Source: Bathynomus jamesi (Eukaryota; Arthropoda; Malacostraca; Isopoda; Cirolanidae). Taken from it: a stretch of DNA of 64,000 bases. Below the pieces are notes generated by a model, which was not told the DNA's origin, searched no databases, and was given only the letters and a program-made list of their open reading frames with translations. This document shows positions 10,263 through 21,239 of the stretch, piece by piece (position 1 is the first letter of the stretch; the number at the start of each line of letters is the position of its first letter). The DNA lies in the NCBI GenBank assembly GCA_023014485.1, contig JAJOZX010005633.1, forward strand, positions 113,501-177,500, given 5' to 3'. The position numbers were made by a program, and so were the translations under genes.

Positions 10263-11044
10263 TATATGGGTGGTCACAAAAACTGATAATTTTATCTTGA
10301 GTCGAACAGTTATTTGGAGAAATTTACAATTCATATGCCTTTGCTAAAACAATCGTAAGACTCTCTCTCTCTCTCTCTTTCTCCTCACGTGTACACCATC
10401 AATTTTATGCGACACATTGACAATCGTCCCTGAAGTTGAAGGCGCTCATATTAAACATGCTTCTTTGTGGAAGACATTAAAATCCGGACAGATTATTTTG
10501 ATAAAGGCATAAATGTGAACTATAAATTCCCACGAATAAAAGTTAGGCTAAAAAAAAAATTACCAGTTCTTTTCTGAACTTGCATTATGTAATTATGTAA
10601 AAGGAAAAAATGTAAAATTACATATTACAAATGTATAGAAGTTGTGTCTAACAAAACGGTATGGCATACGAGGGAACTTATCATTTTAACTTATTTCAGC
10701 ATAACCTAACGGTCCTAACCTAACCTAATCTAACACAACACAACCTAGATCGAAAAGCGTACTACAGTATTGGTAAATGCTCAACATTATGTTACACGTT
10801 AAAAATGGAAAACGGAAAAAATTAGTTTTTAGGAAGAACGTGACAATGGTATGGAAAACTCGTGTAAAAAGAATCTTGGATCAGAGGATGAACTCAAAAG
10901 TGTTAATGGGCTGTAAGACACAATGTCAAATACGTCATTGACGTTACGTTTCGTTATACGTTATGATTTCAATTTGAACTTGAAGCGCACAATTTAAAGT
11001 ACTTCCATTCTATTGCGTCTTAAAGCATCATATCAACTTCGAGC
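10263..11044. other. No gene; short CT microsatellite
   Basis: (CT)n at about 10363-10380 and a CCTAACC-like stretch at 10703-10728. The latter is too short and irregular to be telomeric. Nothing else is recognisable. Confidence 0.5.
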
Positions 11045-11217
11045 CAGTGCCTGGAACTCGCTGGTAAACATTGTTTCCCTATGAGCGAAGTAAGCACACT
11101 GAGGTCGGGGGCTCGACTGCCACCGATGAAACTGGTAATGATAACATAGGTTAGATCAATGGCCCGCATTATTAGTCAGGCTTGATCGCTGGACCAATTT
11201 CTGGTCCTTCTGGCTGA
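11045..11217 (+). repeat. tRNA-derived SINE, diverged copy
   Basis: AACTCGCTGGTAAACATTGTTTCCCTATGAGCG and CACTGAGGTCGGGGGCTCGACTG correspond to the A- and B-box regions of the clearer copy at 14165-14350 read in reverse. The downstream body also matches (TAGATCAATGGCC, then TTTCTGGTCC). Internal promoter boxes are mutated. Confidence 0.65.
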
Positions 11218-11265
11218 TTTAGAGTTGAGATATATAAATAATTATTTATATATCTCAACTCTAAA
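11218..11265. repeat. 48-bp perfect palindrome
   Basis: TTTAGAGTTGAGATATATAA meets its exact reverse complement with an AATT centre. It could extrude as a cruciform. No function is evident. Confidence 0.85.
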
Positions 11266-11502
11266 TTCCTTGCACCTCAAATTGTCTCCCTCACACTAAC
11301 AAATAATATTTAGTTACAAACATATTTCATACTTATTAAGTTATATCACTTATCTGTCATCTGTTATGTATTGTCTATATATCAACCTCTCGCGGAAAAT
11401 GATTCCAGGGTGGTGTAGCAATCTACATTAATGTTAACTAATCATTAACTAATGATAAGTTAATTTATACTTCATGCGGTTACTAAACATGAAATTATTA
11501 AC

Positions 11503-11534
<32 letters not shown>

Positions 11535-12336
11535 ATAAGTAGATGTGAGGAAATTATAGTAAAAGTGAAAGTCAAACTGTGTAAAATGAAATTATACTTC
11601 AAAAATGGTATTTGAAAGTAATTAATTTGATTGGGGAGACATCACTAATAGAGTGAATACAAAAATCAGGAAGCAAAATATATATAAGACAGGAGATAAG
11701 AGAAAAGAATTTGTAAAAATTAAATATGAATTAATATACGGGGTGGTGCATAACTTTTGTCCAAACGTATGGGGAAGAATTAGTGATTGATATGTTATAT
11801 TTGATAGTTTTACTTATATTCTAATATGACGTATTCTATGTTTTAGGAAGAAATGTGAACCATATCAGACGTACTGAATGACAGCGAGGACCACAGATTT
11901 ATTGATCGGATACGAGCCAAAGCATCCCGTGAAGCAATGGGAACAAGAACAACATTTATCAATCGAAAGTGGATTGCTTAAAGGTTGAGACGAACGGACG
12001 AAGTGAACGGTCGGTTACCAGAAACTGGAAAAAAGGTTACGATAACTGCTCTACTGAATTTGGGGAAGGGCGAGCGGAAAAAAATGGTCACAAGGGAGCA
12101 AAGCAGTCACTGATGCGAATAGGGGAAAATGGCGAGAAAGCAATTCGAGCGTCGCCAGAGAGATATTGCAGAAGCGGGCAAAACAAATTTGGACTGTTCG
12201 GAGACCGAATTATCAAAATGATTGGGTAAAATCTTACTGGCTTCTTCGCCACTTCTTGGTAATATTCATTGTCATAGATGTTGTCGACTGAGAGGGACCA
12301 TGCCCGATCATTTTGATAATTCGGTCTCCGAACAGT

Positions 12337-12573
12337 TCAAATGAAGAACTCATTACTTGGCGCAAGATGCAAGACGTCTTTCTTCTCCCAATCCTGAAGA
12401 TAATCACAAAACCACATTAGATCTTCGATATTCAAAACTGTTTTCATTGGTTTTGGACATGAAAGGGTTTCAAGCCAGTCCGTGCACGATAGCGCTGAGT
12501 AGTTTGACGACAAATTTGTCTTGCCCGCTTCTGCAATATCTCTCTGGCGACGCTCGAATTGCTTCTTCGCCAT
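12337..12573 (-). pseudogene. DD37E-type transposase N-terminal fragment
   Basis: The frame gives KKQFERRQRDIAEAGKTNL, then VLNIEDLMWFCDYLQDWEKK and DVLHLAPSNEFFI. The last phrase aligns with DFMHLAVSDEFFV of the intact transposase at 47110-48219; the first catalytic aspartate is changed to asparagine. The upstream part lies beyond the palindromic insert at about 12840-13060, and a partial mirror copy runs forward at about 11880-12200. Confidence 0.8.
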
Positions 12574-12623
12574 TTTTCCCTGTTCCCATCAATGATTGCT
12601 TTGCTCTCTTGTAACAGTTTTTG

Positions 12624-12824
12624 GAGCTATTGAAGAATAGAGACCCCAGCCTTCTTTAGTTAGGCTTATAAGGCTAACTAACGAAAATATCACGACCTAA
12701 CCTAACCAATCGTTAGGTTAACTGTACGCCCTTGACGATTGGTTAGGTTAGGTCATGACATTTTCGTTAGTTAGCCTTATAAAGCTAACTAAAGAAGGCT
12801 GGGGTCCCTCTTCTTCAATAGCTC
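12624..12824. mobile_element. Palindromic element, copy 1 (outer-tail polarity)
   Basis: The outer arms GAGCTATTGAAGAA... and ...TTCTTCAATAGCTC are inverted. Inside are CCCCAGCCTTCTTTAGTTAG, then AACGAAAATATCACGACC, then TAACCTAACCAATCG, mirrored around TACGCCCTTGACG. Flanks CAGTTTTTG and CAGTTTTTT suggest an 8-9 bp duplication. It interrupts the right arm of the DD37E foldback. Confidence 0.8.
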
Positions 12825-13215
12825 CCAGTTTTTTTCCGGTTGTCCTTCCACAAATTCAGTAGAACATTTATCGTAACCTTTTTACCCAGTTTCTGGTAAC
12901 CCACAGTTCACTTCGTCCGTTCATCTCAATCTTTCAGCAATCCATTTTCGATTGATAAATGTTGTTTCTACTTCCATTGCTTCAGGGAATGCTTTGGCTC
13001 GTATCCGATCAATAAATCTGTGGTCCTCGTTGTCATTCAGTACGTCTGATATGGTTCACATTATGCACCACCCACTTTAACTTAAATAATGTGATATATT
13101 AATAATAAAAATAAGTAGAAAGTACTCTGTAGGGAAAAGTACTTTCAAAGTAGGCTTTCCATTCTGTATTTTAAATGTTCAGCGTTTATGGTTAAATGGA
13201 TAGACAAATTAAATT

Positions 13216-13418
13216 GGATCACCTGAAGATCAGGGCCCCCAGTCTTCTTTAGTTAGCTTTATAAGGCTAACTAACGAAAATATCACGACTTAACTTAATC
13301 AATCGTCAAGGGCGTACAGTTGACCTAGCGATTGGTTAGGTTAGGTCGTGATATTTTCGTTAGTTAGCCTTATAAGACTAACTAAAGAAGGCTGGGGGCC
13401 CTGATCTTCAGGTGATCC
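13216..13418. mobile_element. Palindromic element, copy 2
   Basis: The 203-bp palindrome starts GGATCACCTGAAGATCAGGG and ends with its inverse, flanked by a perfect 8-bp ATTAAATT (13208-13215 and 13419-13426). The core is the same as in copy 1 (TTCTTTAGTTAG, AACGAAAATATCACGAC, CCAATCG) around TCAAGGGCGTACAGTTGACC. It has no coding capacity. Confidence 0.9.
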
Positions 13419-13479
13419 ATTAAATTTAAAGCCGTTGTTAAGAAGGATATTTGGGTGTAAATCAGAAGGTAAATAACAG

Positions 13480-14161
13480 GGCGACCCAATTTTAACCTAA
13501 AATTGAAATTATTAACTTTATTCTTACCAATTATTAATTTTATTTAACCTAAAAAATTCTTTATTTGCAAACTTATTTGTGATAAATATTAACACTTAAT
13601 AATAAAATAAAACACATCACACCCATTTGTTTGTTAAATTATTAACGAACTTATCTAGTGACTGAATTATAATGAAGCATAATGTATTTCTCAATATTTT
13701 ACGGCAGGAAATTTCTATCTTTTGCCAAAAGTTTTTTTCAGCAGGTATGAATACACACACGCCTAACTACCAAATGTAGAAAAGCTCAGAAAAACACTAC
13801 GTCAATAAATAACGAAAGAATAATGTAGAAATAATGCATAATCAGTTTGTATAATCATCATTAATCAATGTTAGACTCTATGTAAACAAGAATCCAGAAT
13901 GCATATTATAACATTATGTTAATTAAAGAACCGGAAATCATTTATTTGCTTAAGCAGTTTCACTCCACATTTTCGCGTTAAGTTTAACTTAGAATAGCAA
14001 ATTTTTAACTTTATTAATAATTTTATTAACTTTATTAATCCGTAACTAAAATATTAACTTTATTAACCTAATAGCAAATTTTTAAGCTTATTTAACTAAA
14101 AATATTAACTTTATTAACCTAATAGCAATTTTTTAAGCTTATTATTAACTTTGGGTCGCCC
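13480..14161. mobile_element. AT-rich MITE with AGGGCGACCCAA ends
   Basis: The left end CAGGGCGACCCAATTTTAAC and right end GTTAATAATAAGCTT... terminating TTTGGGTCGCCCTA are inverted. The interior contains repeated ATTAACTTTATTAACCTAA units near the right end. Target duplication is unclear (AAATAA and GTAATAA flanks). Confidence 0.65.
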
Positions 14162-14164
14162 TAG

Positions 14165-14350
14165 TAATAACAATAACCGCTCAGCGGGGCCAGAAACTGG
14201 CACAGAGTTCAGGCCAACTAACGAGGCCTATTGCTCTAACTCCTGTATTATTATTACTAACAAATTCACTAGGGTTCGAACCCCGACCTCAGTGTCCTTA
14301 ATTCGTTTATAGGGAAACTATGTTACCCACTGAGCTACTGACGATGTCTT
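14165..14350 (-). repeat. tRNA-derived SINE
   Basis: In reverse, GTCAGTAGCTCAGTGGGTAA resembles an A-box region and GGTTCGAACCC at about 14273-14283 is a canonical B box. A body with TTAGTTGGCCTGAACTCTG follows. Another B-box-like GGTTCGAACCCC at about 14432 and a body fragment at 14469-14510 show a second, partial unit next to it. The spacing of the boxes with a long body marks a SINE rather than a working tRNA gene. Confidence 0.7.
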
Positions 14351-14510
14351 TCGTTGTTCGTGAATACACAAATTGTTATGACTATGCCGTATCTTAATTC
14401 TCTATAAGCCAAGTGAAGACACTGGGCCTGAGGTTCGAACCCCGATAATCCTGGTAATAATAATAATACAAGAGTTAGAGCAATGGACTACATTAGTTCC
14501 TGAATTATTA

Positions 14511-14871
14511 TTATTATATTATTCCGTGATATATATTTATTTCTATACCCGCGGGTATTTCTACGTTTATAACTTTACTTATATCTACGCTATACCCAAA
14601 CCTATACCTTCATTAATTTACATACTATACCTATGCCGGAATGAATTCCTGCTCAAGAGTCGTGACGATAATCGACCTTGGGCTTTAATTGGAAGAGTTC
14701 CTCAGTTCTGTTTCGTCGTTTGCTTAAACGTTTGAGTTAAAATTTCAAAAGAAAGTTACTGAAATTTCTCTCTTTCTTCAAACGAGAATTCATTACAAAA
14801 TATTGTACTGTATTTTAAAGTAAGAAATGATGAAACGCCAAACATTAAATTTACGCTTTATTATGCTTTAA

Positions 14872-14907
<36 letters not shown>

Positions 14908-15249
14908 TACACATGTCCTCATTATTTCATTATTATTACTATTATTATTATTATTATTATTATTATATTAAAGTTGTGGCATGAATAGAGGAAAGAACGG
15001 TTGCATTTGTAGTAAATAAAATGATGGGTCTTGTGATGTAACACGACACGCGCGCCCACACGCAATATATATATATATATATTATATATATATATATAAT
15101 ACTGTATATATATATATATTATATATATATAGAAACCTTAATAATTTAGAAAAATTGTATATAAAGGCCAAATTTTATATAGGTATTTTTGTTATGCAGG
15201 AAGGAGGGGCCAAGGGCGAACGCCTACAAAAATGTCCCCCCCCCCCCGG
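14511..15249. other. Microsatellite-rich, no gene
   Basis: (TA)n at about 14875-14902 and 15066-15130 and (TTA)n at about 14926-14964. No recognisable coding region. Confidence 0.6.
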
Positions 15250-15279
15250 CTCACATATAGAGGAAGGAGAGAGCCAGAA

Positions 15280-15575
15280 TCAAGGTCCAAGATTTTCTAA
15301 ATGCCTGAACGCTGTGCGTTTGAAAGATTGGAGGTCATAGACAGGGGGAAAGATGGAATGAGGAAGATTGTTCCAATGTTGACCGGTTGAATAAATGAAA
15401 GGTTGAAAATACCGATTAATCCTTGCGTTAGAGAGCTGAACAAAAAAGGAATGAGAAAGTATCGAAAGTCTGCTACTGCGTGCTCTCCTTAAAGGAGAAG
15501 GCAAGCAGTTAGAGAGTTCAGAAGAACAGTGTCCGTTATAATAGCGACAGTAAAGAGAGAGTGTGACAACATTAC

Positions 15576-15618
<43 letters not shown>

Positions 15619-17839
15619 AATCTAATGATTGGGGTTGTTTAACCTCCTTCGCAACATCTGTCATATGACGGAGGGGACCTACAGCTTTTTACGTGGGATC
15701 CGATCCACGGGTCGCTACATAATCTGGACGCGGAGGACGGTCTCTCATCCAAGTACTACACAGACCCAATGTCATTTAACTTCGCTGATCAGCGGGAAGC
15801 GGTGTTACGACATTGGTTACGACGTAGCCCAAAAGAGAGAGAGAGAGAGAATACAGTCAGTAAGAGGTGGGAAATTCATGAGACGAAAAGCCTTTGAGTC
15901 CATCCGGTCAAGTAGAGTTTTGTGGGTTAAACCACCCCGCGCATGAGAAGCGTACTCCATACGGGGTCGGACAACACCCCTGTACAGAGACAGCAACTGA
16001 GTGGAGGTGAAGAAACCGTGGATCCAATACAGCACATCTAACCTCTTAGAAGCTGTTTTAGAAAGAGAGTATATGTGATCTTTCCAGGAAAATTCACGAG
16101 ATAAAGAAACACCAAGAATGTTAAGAGAAGAAGGATTGAGTTGTGTATTGTTGAAGGTAAGGGGACAGTCATGTGGAAGATTGTGACGAGTAGACAGATG
16201 AAGTAATTGAGTTTTTGAGGCATTGAAAGCCACGAGGTTTTCCCTGCCCCAATCAGAGATCAGAAAGGTCAAAGGTCAGGTGTATCATAGCCGTTTCACG
16301 CGAAGCATGAAGTGACTGTTGAGATGGAGGCTTTGTGAAGCGGGTGGAGAAGTGAAAAGTGGAATCATCGGCATAGGAATGGATAGGAGATGAAGTGCGA
16401 CTTAATAGATCATTGATAAATAAAAGGAAAAGAGTGGGTGACAGGACAAAGCCCTCAGGAACACCACTATTAATAGCTTTAGGAGAAGAACACTGGCCAT
16501 CTACAACCGCAGCTATACGAGTAGATCGGCCAGAAAGGAAATCAGAGATGAAGACCCAGTTAGAAGCACAGAAACTGAAGGAGGGCAGTTTCGAAATTAA
16601 AGATTTCTGCCAGACTCTATCAAAAACTTTTGATATATCTAGCGCAATAGCAAAAGTTTCACCGAAATCCCGAAGGGAGGATGACCAAGAGTCAGAGATA
16701 TGTAAGAAGATCGCCAGTAGAGCTTCCCTTGCGGAACCCATGCTGACGATCTGAAATAAGATTGTGAGAAGAGAGGTGTTTAAGAATCTTCCTATTAAGG
16801 ATAGATTAAAAAAACTTTAGAAAGGCAAAAATCAAAGCAACTGGACGATAGTTGGAGGGTTGAGAGTGATCACTCTTCTTTGGGACAGGCTGAATGAAAG
16901 CGAACTTCCAGCAGGAAGGAGAAGTACCGGGTGAAAGACAAAGACGAAAGCATTTGTCTAGACAGGGTGTCAGCACAGAAGCAAAGTTCTTGAGAACAAC
17001 AGGAGGGACACCATCAGAACCGTACGCTTTCCTAGAGTTGAGTCCAGCTAGGGCAGAAAAACCATCTTTGGAAGAGATATTATTTTCAGACATAATTGAG
17101 TCAGAGGGAGGAGGAGATGGGGGAACAGCACTGGAATCGTCCGTGGTTGAGTTGAGCTTTATCAAGAGAAGAGACGGCAACTGATCCGTTAGAATGGAAA
17201 AAGAGGAGGGAAAGAAGAAGTAAAGATGTCGGAAAGGTTCTTGTCTAGGTGCCAGAAAGAACGAGAAGAATTAGAATTGGATAGATTTTCACATTTTTGT
17301 CTGATGAAGGAATTTTTGGTTAATCGAAGAACAAATTTTACACGATTCCGGACAGAAATATAAGCTAAGTGAGAGTCAGGAGTTGATGGCGATGGTACCT
17401 TCTGAAAGTCTCCTCTCTGATGCGGATAGCATTAGAACAAGCGAAGTTAAACCAAGGTTTTTTTTTGCATTAGTAATAGGAACAGAATATGGAATGTACG
17501 CCTCCGTGCCCGAGAGAATCACCTCTGTGATGCGCTCAGCGCACACGGATGGACCCTGGTCATGGAAGCAGTAATCATTCCATGGGAAATCAAAGAAATA
17601 CTGCCTAAGGGCCTCCCAATCAGATGCGCCAATGTGCCAAAGGTGTCTCCTCTTTAGAGGATCCAAAAATTGAACTGGAGCGAAAGGACAGTAAACAGAT
17701 ATAAGATTGTGGTCGGAGTAGCCCAGCGAAGGAAAAAAAGTTTGACAGAGTAAGAAGAAAGACGAGTGGTGAGATTATTAATCCAGAATGTTGGGCCTAT
17801 CTCCAAGGTGATCGAGGATACGAGTAGGGTGCTGTACAA
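15280..17839 (-). pseudogene. Jockey-like LINE ORF2 (endonuclease remnant, RT, C-terminus)
   Basis: In order on the reverse strand: the end of an endonuclease with a shifted LGYSDHNLISVYCPF; KRRHLWHIGASDWEALRQYF with FDFPWNDY (17666-17376); the RT N-terminal region SRKAYGSDGVPPVVLKNF, FAFIQPVPKKSDHSQPSNYR (17180-16806); RT motif A ALDISKVFDRVWQ, motif B SGVPEGFVLSPTLFLLFIND and motif C SYADDST (16741-16253); LGVSLSREFSWKDHI (16272-15817); and the final GQHWNNLPHSIFPPVYDLQS (15504-15280). Several frameshifts separate these pieces. The catalytic YADD is intact but motif B has PEG in place of the usual PQG. Confidence 0.85.
15636..15830 (-). repeat. 5S rRNA-derived SINE
   Basis: Reading in reverse from 15829, GCTACGTCGTAACCAATGTC, CGCTTCCCGCTGATCAGCGA, AGTTAAATGACATTGGG and GTACTTGGATGAGAGACCGTC follow the order of 5S rRNA, including its internal promoter region. 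A non-5S body with CGACCCGTGGATCGG and CTGTAGGTCCCCTCCGTC follows and ends GAAGGAGGTTAAAC. The head plus unrelated body is the architecture of a 5S-derived SINE. It sits between two GA tracts. Confidence 0.85.
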
Positions 17840-17915
17840 TCTGCCCTAGGTCATTTAGATTATGATTATGTAGTGTGTAAGATGCATGTACGTGTATTGA
17901 AGAATACATACATAC

Positions 17916-17949
<34 letters not shown>

Positions 17950-18194
17950 ACGGGTGCGGCAAAAGTAACGCCCTTTTAATAATTGTATCTTTATAGTTTT
18001 ATACAGTATAACCACCACAAAATTAATTAAATTCCAGTTATTTTTTAGTTTTACTGAGAAAGTACTTATTATTTTTCTTAAAATGCTGTATTTTTCTTAA
18101 AAACCTTATTATTTCTCTTAAAATGCTGTAATTGATTTATTTCCTTCAATAAAAGAGAATAAACTAAAAAGGGCGTTACTTTTGCCGCACCCGT
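17950..18194. mobile_element. TA-flanked MITE, 245 bp
   Basis: The TIR ACGGGTGCGGCAAAAGTAAC with GCCCTTTT is present at both ends in inverse order, with TA on both sides. TA duplication and this TIR style suit the Tc1/mariner superfamily. It lies within (TA)n sequence. Confidence 0.9.
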
Positions 18195-18221
18195 TATATA
18201 TATATATATATAATATATATA

Positions 18222-18838
18222 CAGTGGAACCTCGCTTAACGAGCATAATTCGTTCCCGAATTGTGCTCGTTATGCAAAATGCTCGTTAAGCAAGGCAATT
18301 TTTTCCATAGGAATCAATGTAAAATATGATAATGCGTTCCATGCTTAAAAAATACTTAAAATAATATTTATAATGATATTTAAAGGCGTTTTTTAAATTA
18401 TTATTGCATGAAATGAAAGATTATTAATAAAAATTAACCCAAAAGAGAATGTAAATAATTAGTAAACGGTGAAATTTATAAATAACTTACGAAGAGAGAA
18501 GGTGCTCCTGACGCACGCAAAGGAAATGAAAGACAGGGGAGGAGGAGAGGGTTATTGAGGGGAAGGAGGAGAATCGTCTTCGTTCAATGCAATAACATTC
18601 TCGACGAGCTCACAGTCACTAGCTTTAATTTTTAGAGGCACTTTCACTTTCTTTTGGATCCTTTTTCACGAGGAAACTGTCTAGAGACATTTGTTTTTGT
18701 CTACGCTTTAATTTTGACGAAATATTTTGCTCGTTAAGCAAAGTGTCGCTCGTTATGCAAGGTAATTTTCCCCCATTCTTTTGGCTCGTTATACGAATTT
18801 CTCGTTATACGAGGCACTCGTTAAGCGAGGTTCCACTG
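18222..18838. mobile_element. Tigger/pogo-like MITE, 617 bp
   Basis: The ends are CAGTGGAACCTCGCTTAACG and its inverse, each followed by TA. Internal subterminal copies of CTCGTTATGC and GCTCGTTAAGC are repeated several times. The CAGTGGAACCTCG terminus is typical of pogo-group elements. No transposase remains. Confidence 0.9.
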
Positions 18839-18930
18839 TATATATATATATATATATAGAAATAATCATAAGTACAGAATACTACAGTATAATATATAAC
18901 AGCATCTATACTAGTTCTTTAAAAAAACGA

Positions 18931-19090
18931 GCTACGTCGTGGCCACATGGCAAAACCGCTTCCTGTTTGATCAGCAAGGTTAAGTTGGATAGGGGACCGT
19001 CGTTTGCGTTCAGCTGATGCAACTACCCTTATACAATTCAGATACTATGTACGTAAGCCGTAGGTCCCCTTCGGTATATGTTATTCCTTT
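18931..19090 (+). repeat. 5S rRNA-derived SINE, internally deleted head
   Basis: GCTACGTCGTGGCCACATGG, CAAAACCGCTTCCTGTTTGA and TCAGCAAGGTTAAG follow 5S rRNA order, then jump to TTGGATAGGGGACCGTCG, losing about 20 bases. A diverged body contains GTAGGTCCCCTTCGG. The deletion rules out a working 5S gene. Confidence 0.75.
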
Positions 19091-19111
19091 GTTAAGACCT
19101 ATACGCCTCGG

Positions 19112-19400
19112 CGTTGTAGTGGTTAGCGTAGCTGACTACGAATCCATCAGCCCCGGGATCGAGACCCGGTGACGGCAGGCCGCGCGCGACAAAACCCAGC
19201 TGTTCATCCTTCCACACAATAAAGAACTTGGTTGGTAGATAAATGGGTAGCCTAGTGGTTAAGACGGTGGGCTGCTGGTGGGACGTGGTTCAGATTCCAC
19301 GTTAAACTGTAGGTCTAAGATGGAGTGAAAAGCTTGACCTCGTCAGAATGAACAATTCGGGTAGAAGCAAACCAAAGGTTATAAAGGAGGTTAAACATAA
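19112..19400 (+). repeat. Two adjacent tRNA-derived SINE heads and shared tail
   Basis: The first head has GTTGTAGTGGTTAGCG (A-box region) and GGGATCGAGACCC (B box), followed by GGTGACGGCAGGCCGCGCGC. The second head has TAGCCTAGTGGTTAAGACG and GGTTCAGATTCC. The second body contains CTGTAGGTC and finishes AAAGGAGGTTAAACA, the same tail as the 5S-derived SINE. Both are SINE promoters rather than tRNA genes, because the acceptor arms do not pair convincingly. Confidence 0.75.
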
Positions 19401-19467
19401 ACAATCGAAACTAGAGTTAGTGTTCTTTAAGACAGTGCAAAAATATAAATATAAACAGTGTCTTTAG

Positions 19468-19665
19468 ATGTCTAGTAGACATATTCACGATCTTGCGAGA
19501 CTGTTCTTACGAGACAAAGACAATGTTAAATTAACACACATCGGTGATCCTTCTGTGTTTAGTTTGATTAACGCCAGACGATTTTATTTATTTATGGAGA
19601 AAACTTCTATACAGAAAAAGGTTAAGACAGTTAAATTAACATCTGACTTATTAAAAGAACCTTAA
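19468..19665 (+). CDS. Short open frame, unrecognised
   Basis: A 65-codon open frame with a basic, leucine-rich product (SSRHIHDLARLFLRD...). I recognise no family. There is no splice context or promoter, and it is as likely to be chance as a gene. It is listed because the surrounding 280 bases are otherwise unexplained. Confidence 0.12.
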   Translation: MSSRHIHDLARLFLRDKDNVKLTHIGDPSVFSLINARRFYLFMEKTSIQKKVKTVKLTSDLLKEP

Positions 19666-19721
19666 GCTGAAGTTAGATTTTTCAGTCTGTTAATAAAAAG
19701 TAGCAGACTGAGTTTATTTTT

Positions 19722-20048
19722 AACCGGGATTACGACATCTGATCAACCTGACATTCTGTCGACAAGTATATTGTAGGTTAGATTAAGTGGACCTATATCC
19801 ATTTCATCAACAAGACCAGAACATTGACACTTTAAAATGCTAATTTAATTTAACTTAACCTAGAGTAGCCTAACTTACTTTAACCTAATACTCGTAATAA
19901 TTTTCCGATAGAATGTCAAGTTGACCAGATGTCGTAAGGCCGGATTAATTAAGTTAGGTTAGTTTAAGTTACGCTAGGTTAGGTTAAATTGTTAGCTTTT
20001 TAGAGTGTCGGTTGTTTGGCCTTGTCGAAAAAATGAGTATAGGTCTCC
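19722..20048. repeat. Interlocked inverted repeats (order A-B-A'-B')
   Basis: Arm A (CCGGGATTACGACATCTG with GACATTCT) at about 19722-19762 pairs with A' (GAATGTC, CAGATGTCGTAAGGCCGG) at about 19914-19945. Arm B (GACCTATATCCATTTCATCA through TAACTTAACCTAG) at about 19789-19885 pairs with B' at about 19948-20045, which ends ATGAGTATAGGTC. The pairs interleave rather than nest. Confidence 0.7.
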
Positions 20049-20049
20049 T

Positions 20050-20141
20050 TTTAACAAGGTCCACTTCTTTTACTTTGGGGTGAAGGATAGGTGTCGGTAA
20101 TTTTCATTATATAAGCGAGACATATATATATATATATATAT

Positions 20142-20172
<31 letters not shown>

Positions 20173-20905
20173 TATTTTGAATCGCTGCTGTCTGCTCGTA
20201 AGACACTTTTGTATTTATTTCAAACAGAAATAGTTTGTAGTGATTTTAAAAGTATAAAGTAATTTCTTGGAATAAATTTAACTTCGTTTATGGAGGCATG
20301 ACGTCACATACAGTGTTATAAAAAGACATACATATCTGACATGAAAAGAGTTAACGTTAAACAAGTCCGTTCTCTTATAATGAATATTTAGTGCGTGTAG
20401 TTTACTCCATCCAATGCATTTATGAGAATTAATAATAGGTAGGCAAACAAACTCAAAAGCTCAAAGAACAGACCGCTTCTTAACATTTAATTAGATTACT
20501 CAATACTAACTAATCTGATTGAGTGTAACAGGAAGAAAAGCTTAAAATATATGGACTAATCTTGCCTTATACGAGAGACTTCAAGGATAACTTACTATTA
20601 GAAGTTAATTTTAATTTAACTGCAATGTAATTTTTCCTACCAAATTCCTGGTTTTGAAGGTCAAGTTAGTGCCACATTTCCTACTTCCGCGTCATCAGAG
20701 AGAAACGTGGCAACGCTGGCCTGTTGTCATGTGCCAGATGTACGACGACAAAATTGCATGCATTTATTTATTTATTTTTTTATTTTTTATTTTTCTTTTC
20801 CTTCTATTTTGCGTTTGGTTTTTAAAAAGGCCTTCAGTTCTTTTTGCCCGCAAATGCATATATACTACTATTATTATCATGGTTTTAGTTATTACACGCA
20901 AATAT

Positions 20906-20942
<37 letters not shown>

Positions 20943-21201
20943 AAGAGAGAGAGAGAGAGAGAGGGTTTGCTGATAAATGCGAAGAATTTAACAGATCAAT
21001 ATTAGTATATTTTGCTGTGTACATCATGATCGAAACAACTTGATGATGCTGTTATGAGCACAGCATGCTTTGTTTTGTAACTTAATACGACATAAATAAA
21101 TAATATTTAAATCAAGGAAATGGAATCCAATCAAATTCGGGCTTTTGAAAACTTAATCGCTCGAAAATATAGAAATACAAACCAACAAAACAAAATTTAT
21201 T

Positions 21202-21239
<38 letters not shown>

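Larger units (their letters stand above)
11739..13074. mobile_element. Head-to-head foldback of a DD37E-type transposon
   Basis: The left end CGGGGTGGTGCATAAC is mirrored by GTTCACATTATGCACCACCCA near 13074. Both arms carry the 5' half of a transposase gene related to the intact copy at 47110. Arms are unequal: the right arm lost part of the 5' UTR but reaches further into the coding region, and it holds a palindromic insert at 12624-12824. A smaller inverted pair (TTCGGAGACCGAATTATCAA) lies at the centre. Confidence 0.8.
15250..17880 (-). mobile_element. Jockey-like LINE, 5' truncated
   Basis: A reverse-strand non-LTR retrotransposon holding part of the endonuclease, the reverse transcriptase and the C-terminal region. 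It ends near the C-run at 15236-15247. No poly-A or target duplication is obvious. It was later invaded by a 5S-derived SINE and GA repeats at about 15580-15850. Confidence 0.85.

Noticed and set aside
10703..10728. CCTAACC-like runs (also in the palindromic elements) as telomeric TTAGG repeats
   Set aside because: Runs are two or three units, irregular in length and interspersed. They belong to MITE cores or chance AT-rich DNA.
14165..14350. Functional tRNA gene from clear A and B boxes (also 19112-19310)
   Set aside because: Acceptor and anticodon arms do not pair convincingly and the boxes are followed by repeated SINE bodies.
15636..15830. Working 5S rRNA gene
   Set aside because: Several substitutions, no terminator T-run at the right place, and the 5S part is fused to a repeated body; the copy at 18931 has lost part of the 5S sequence.
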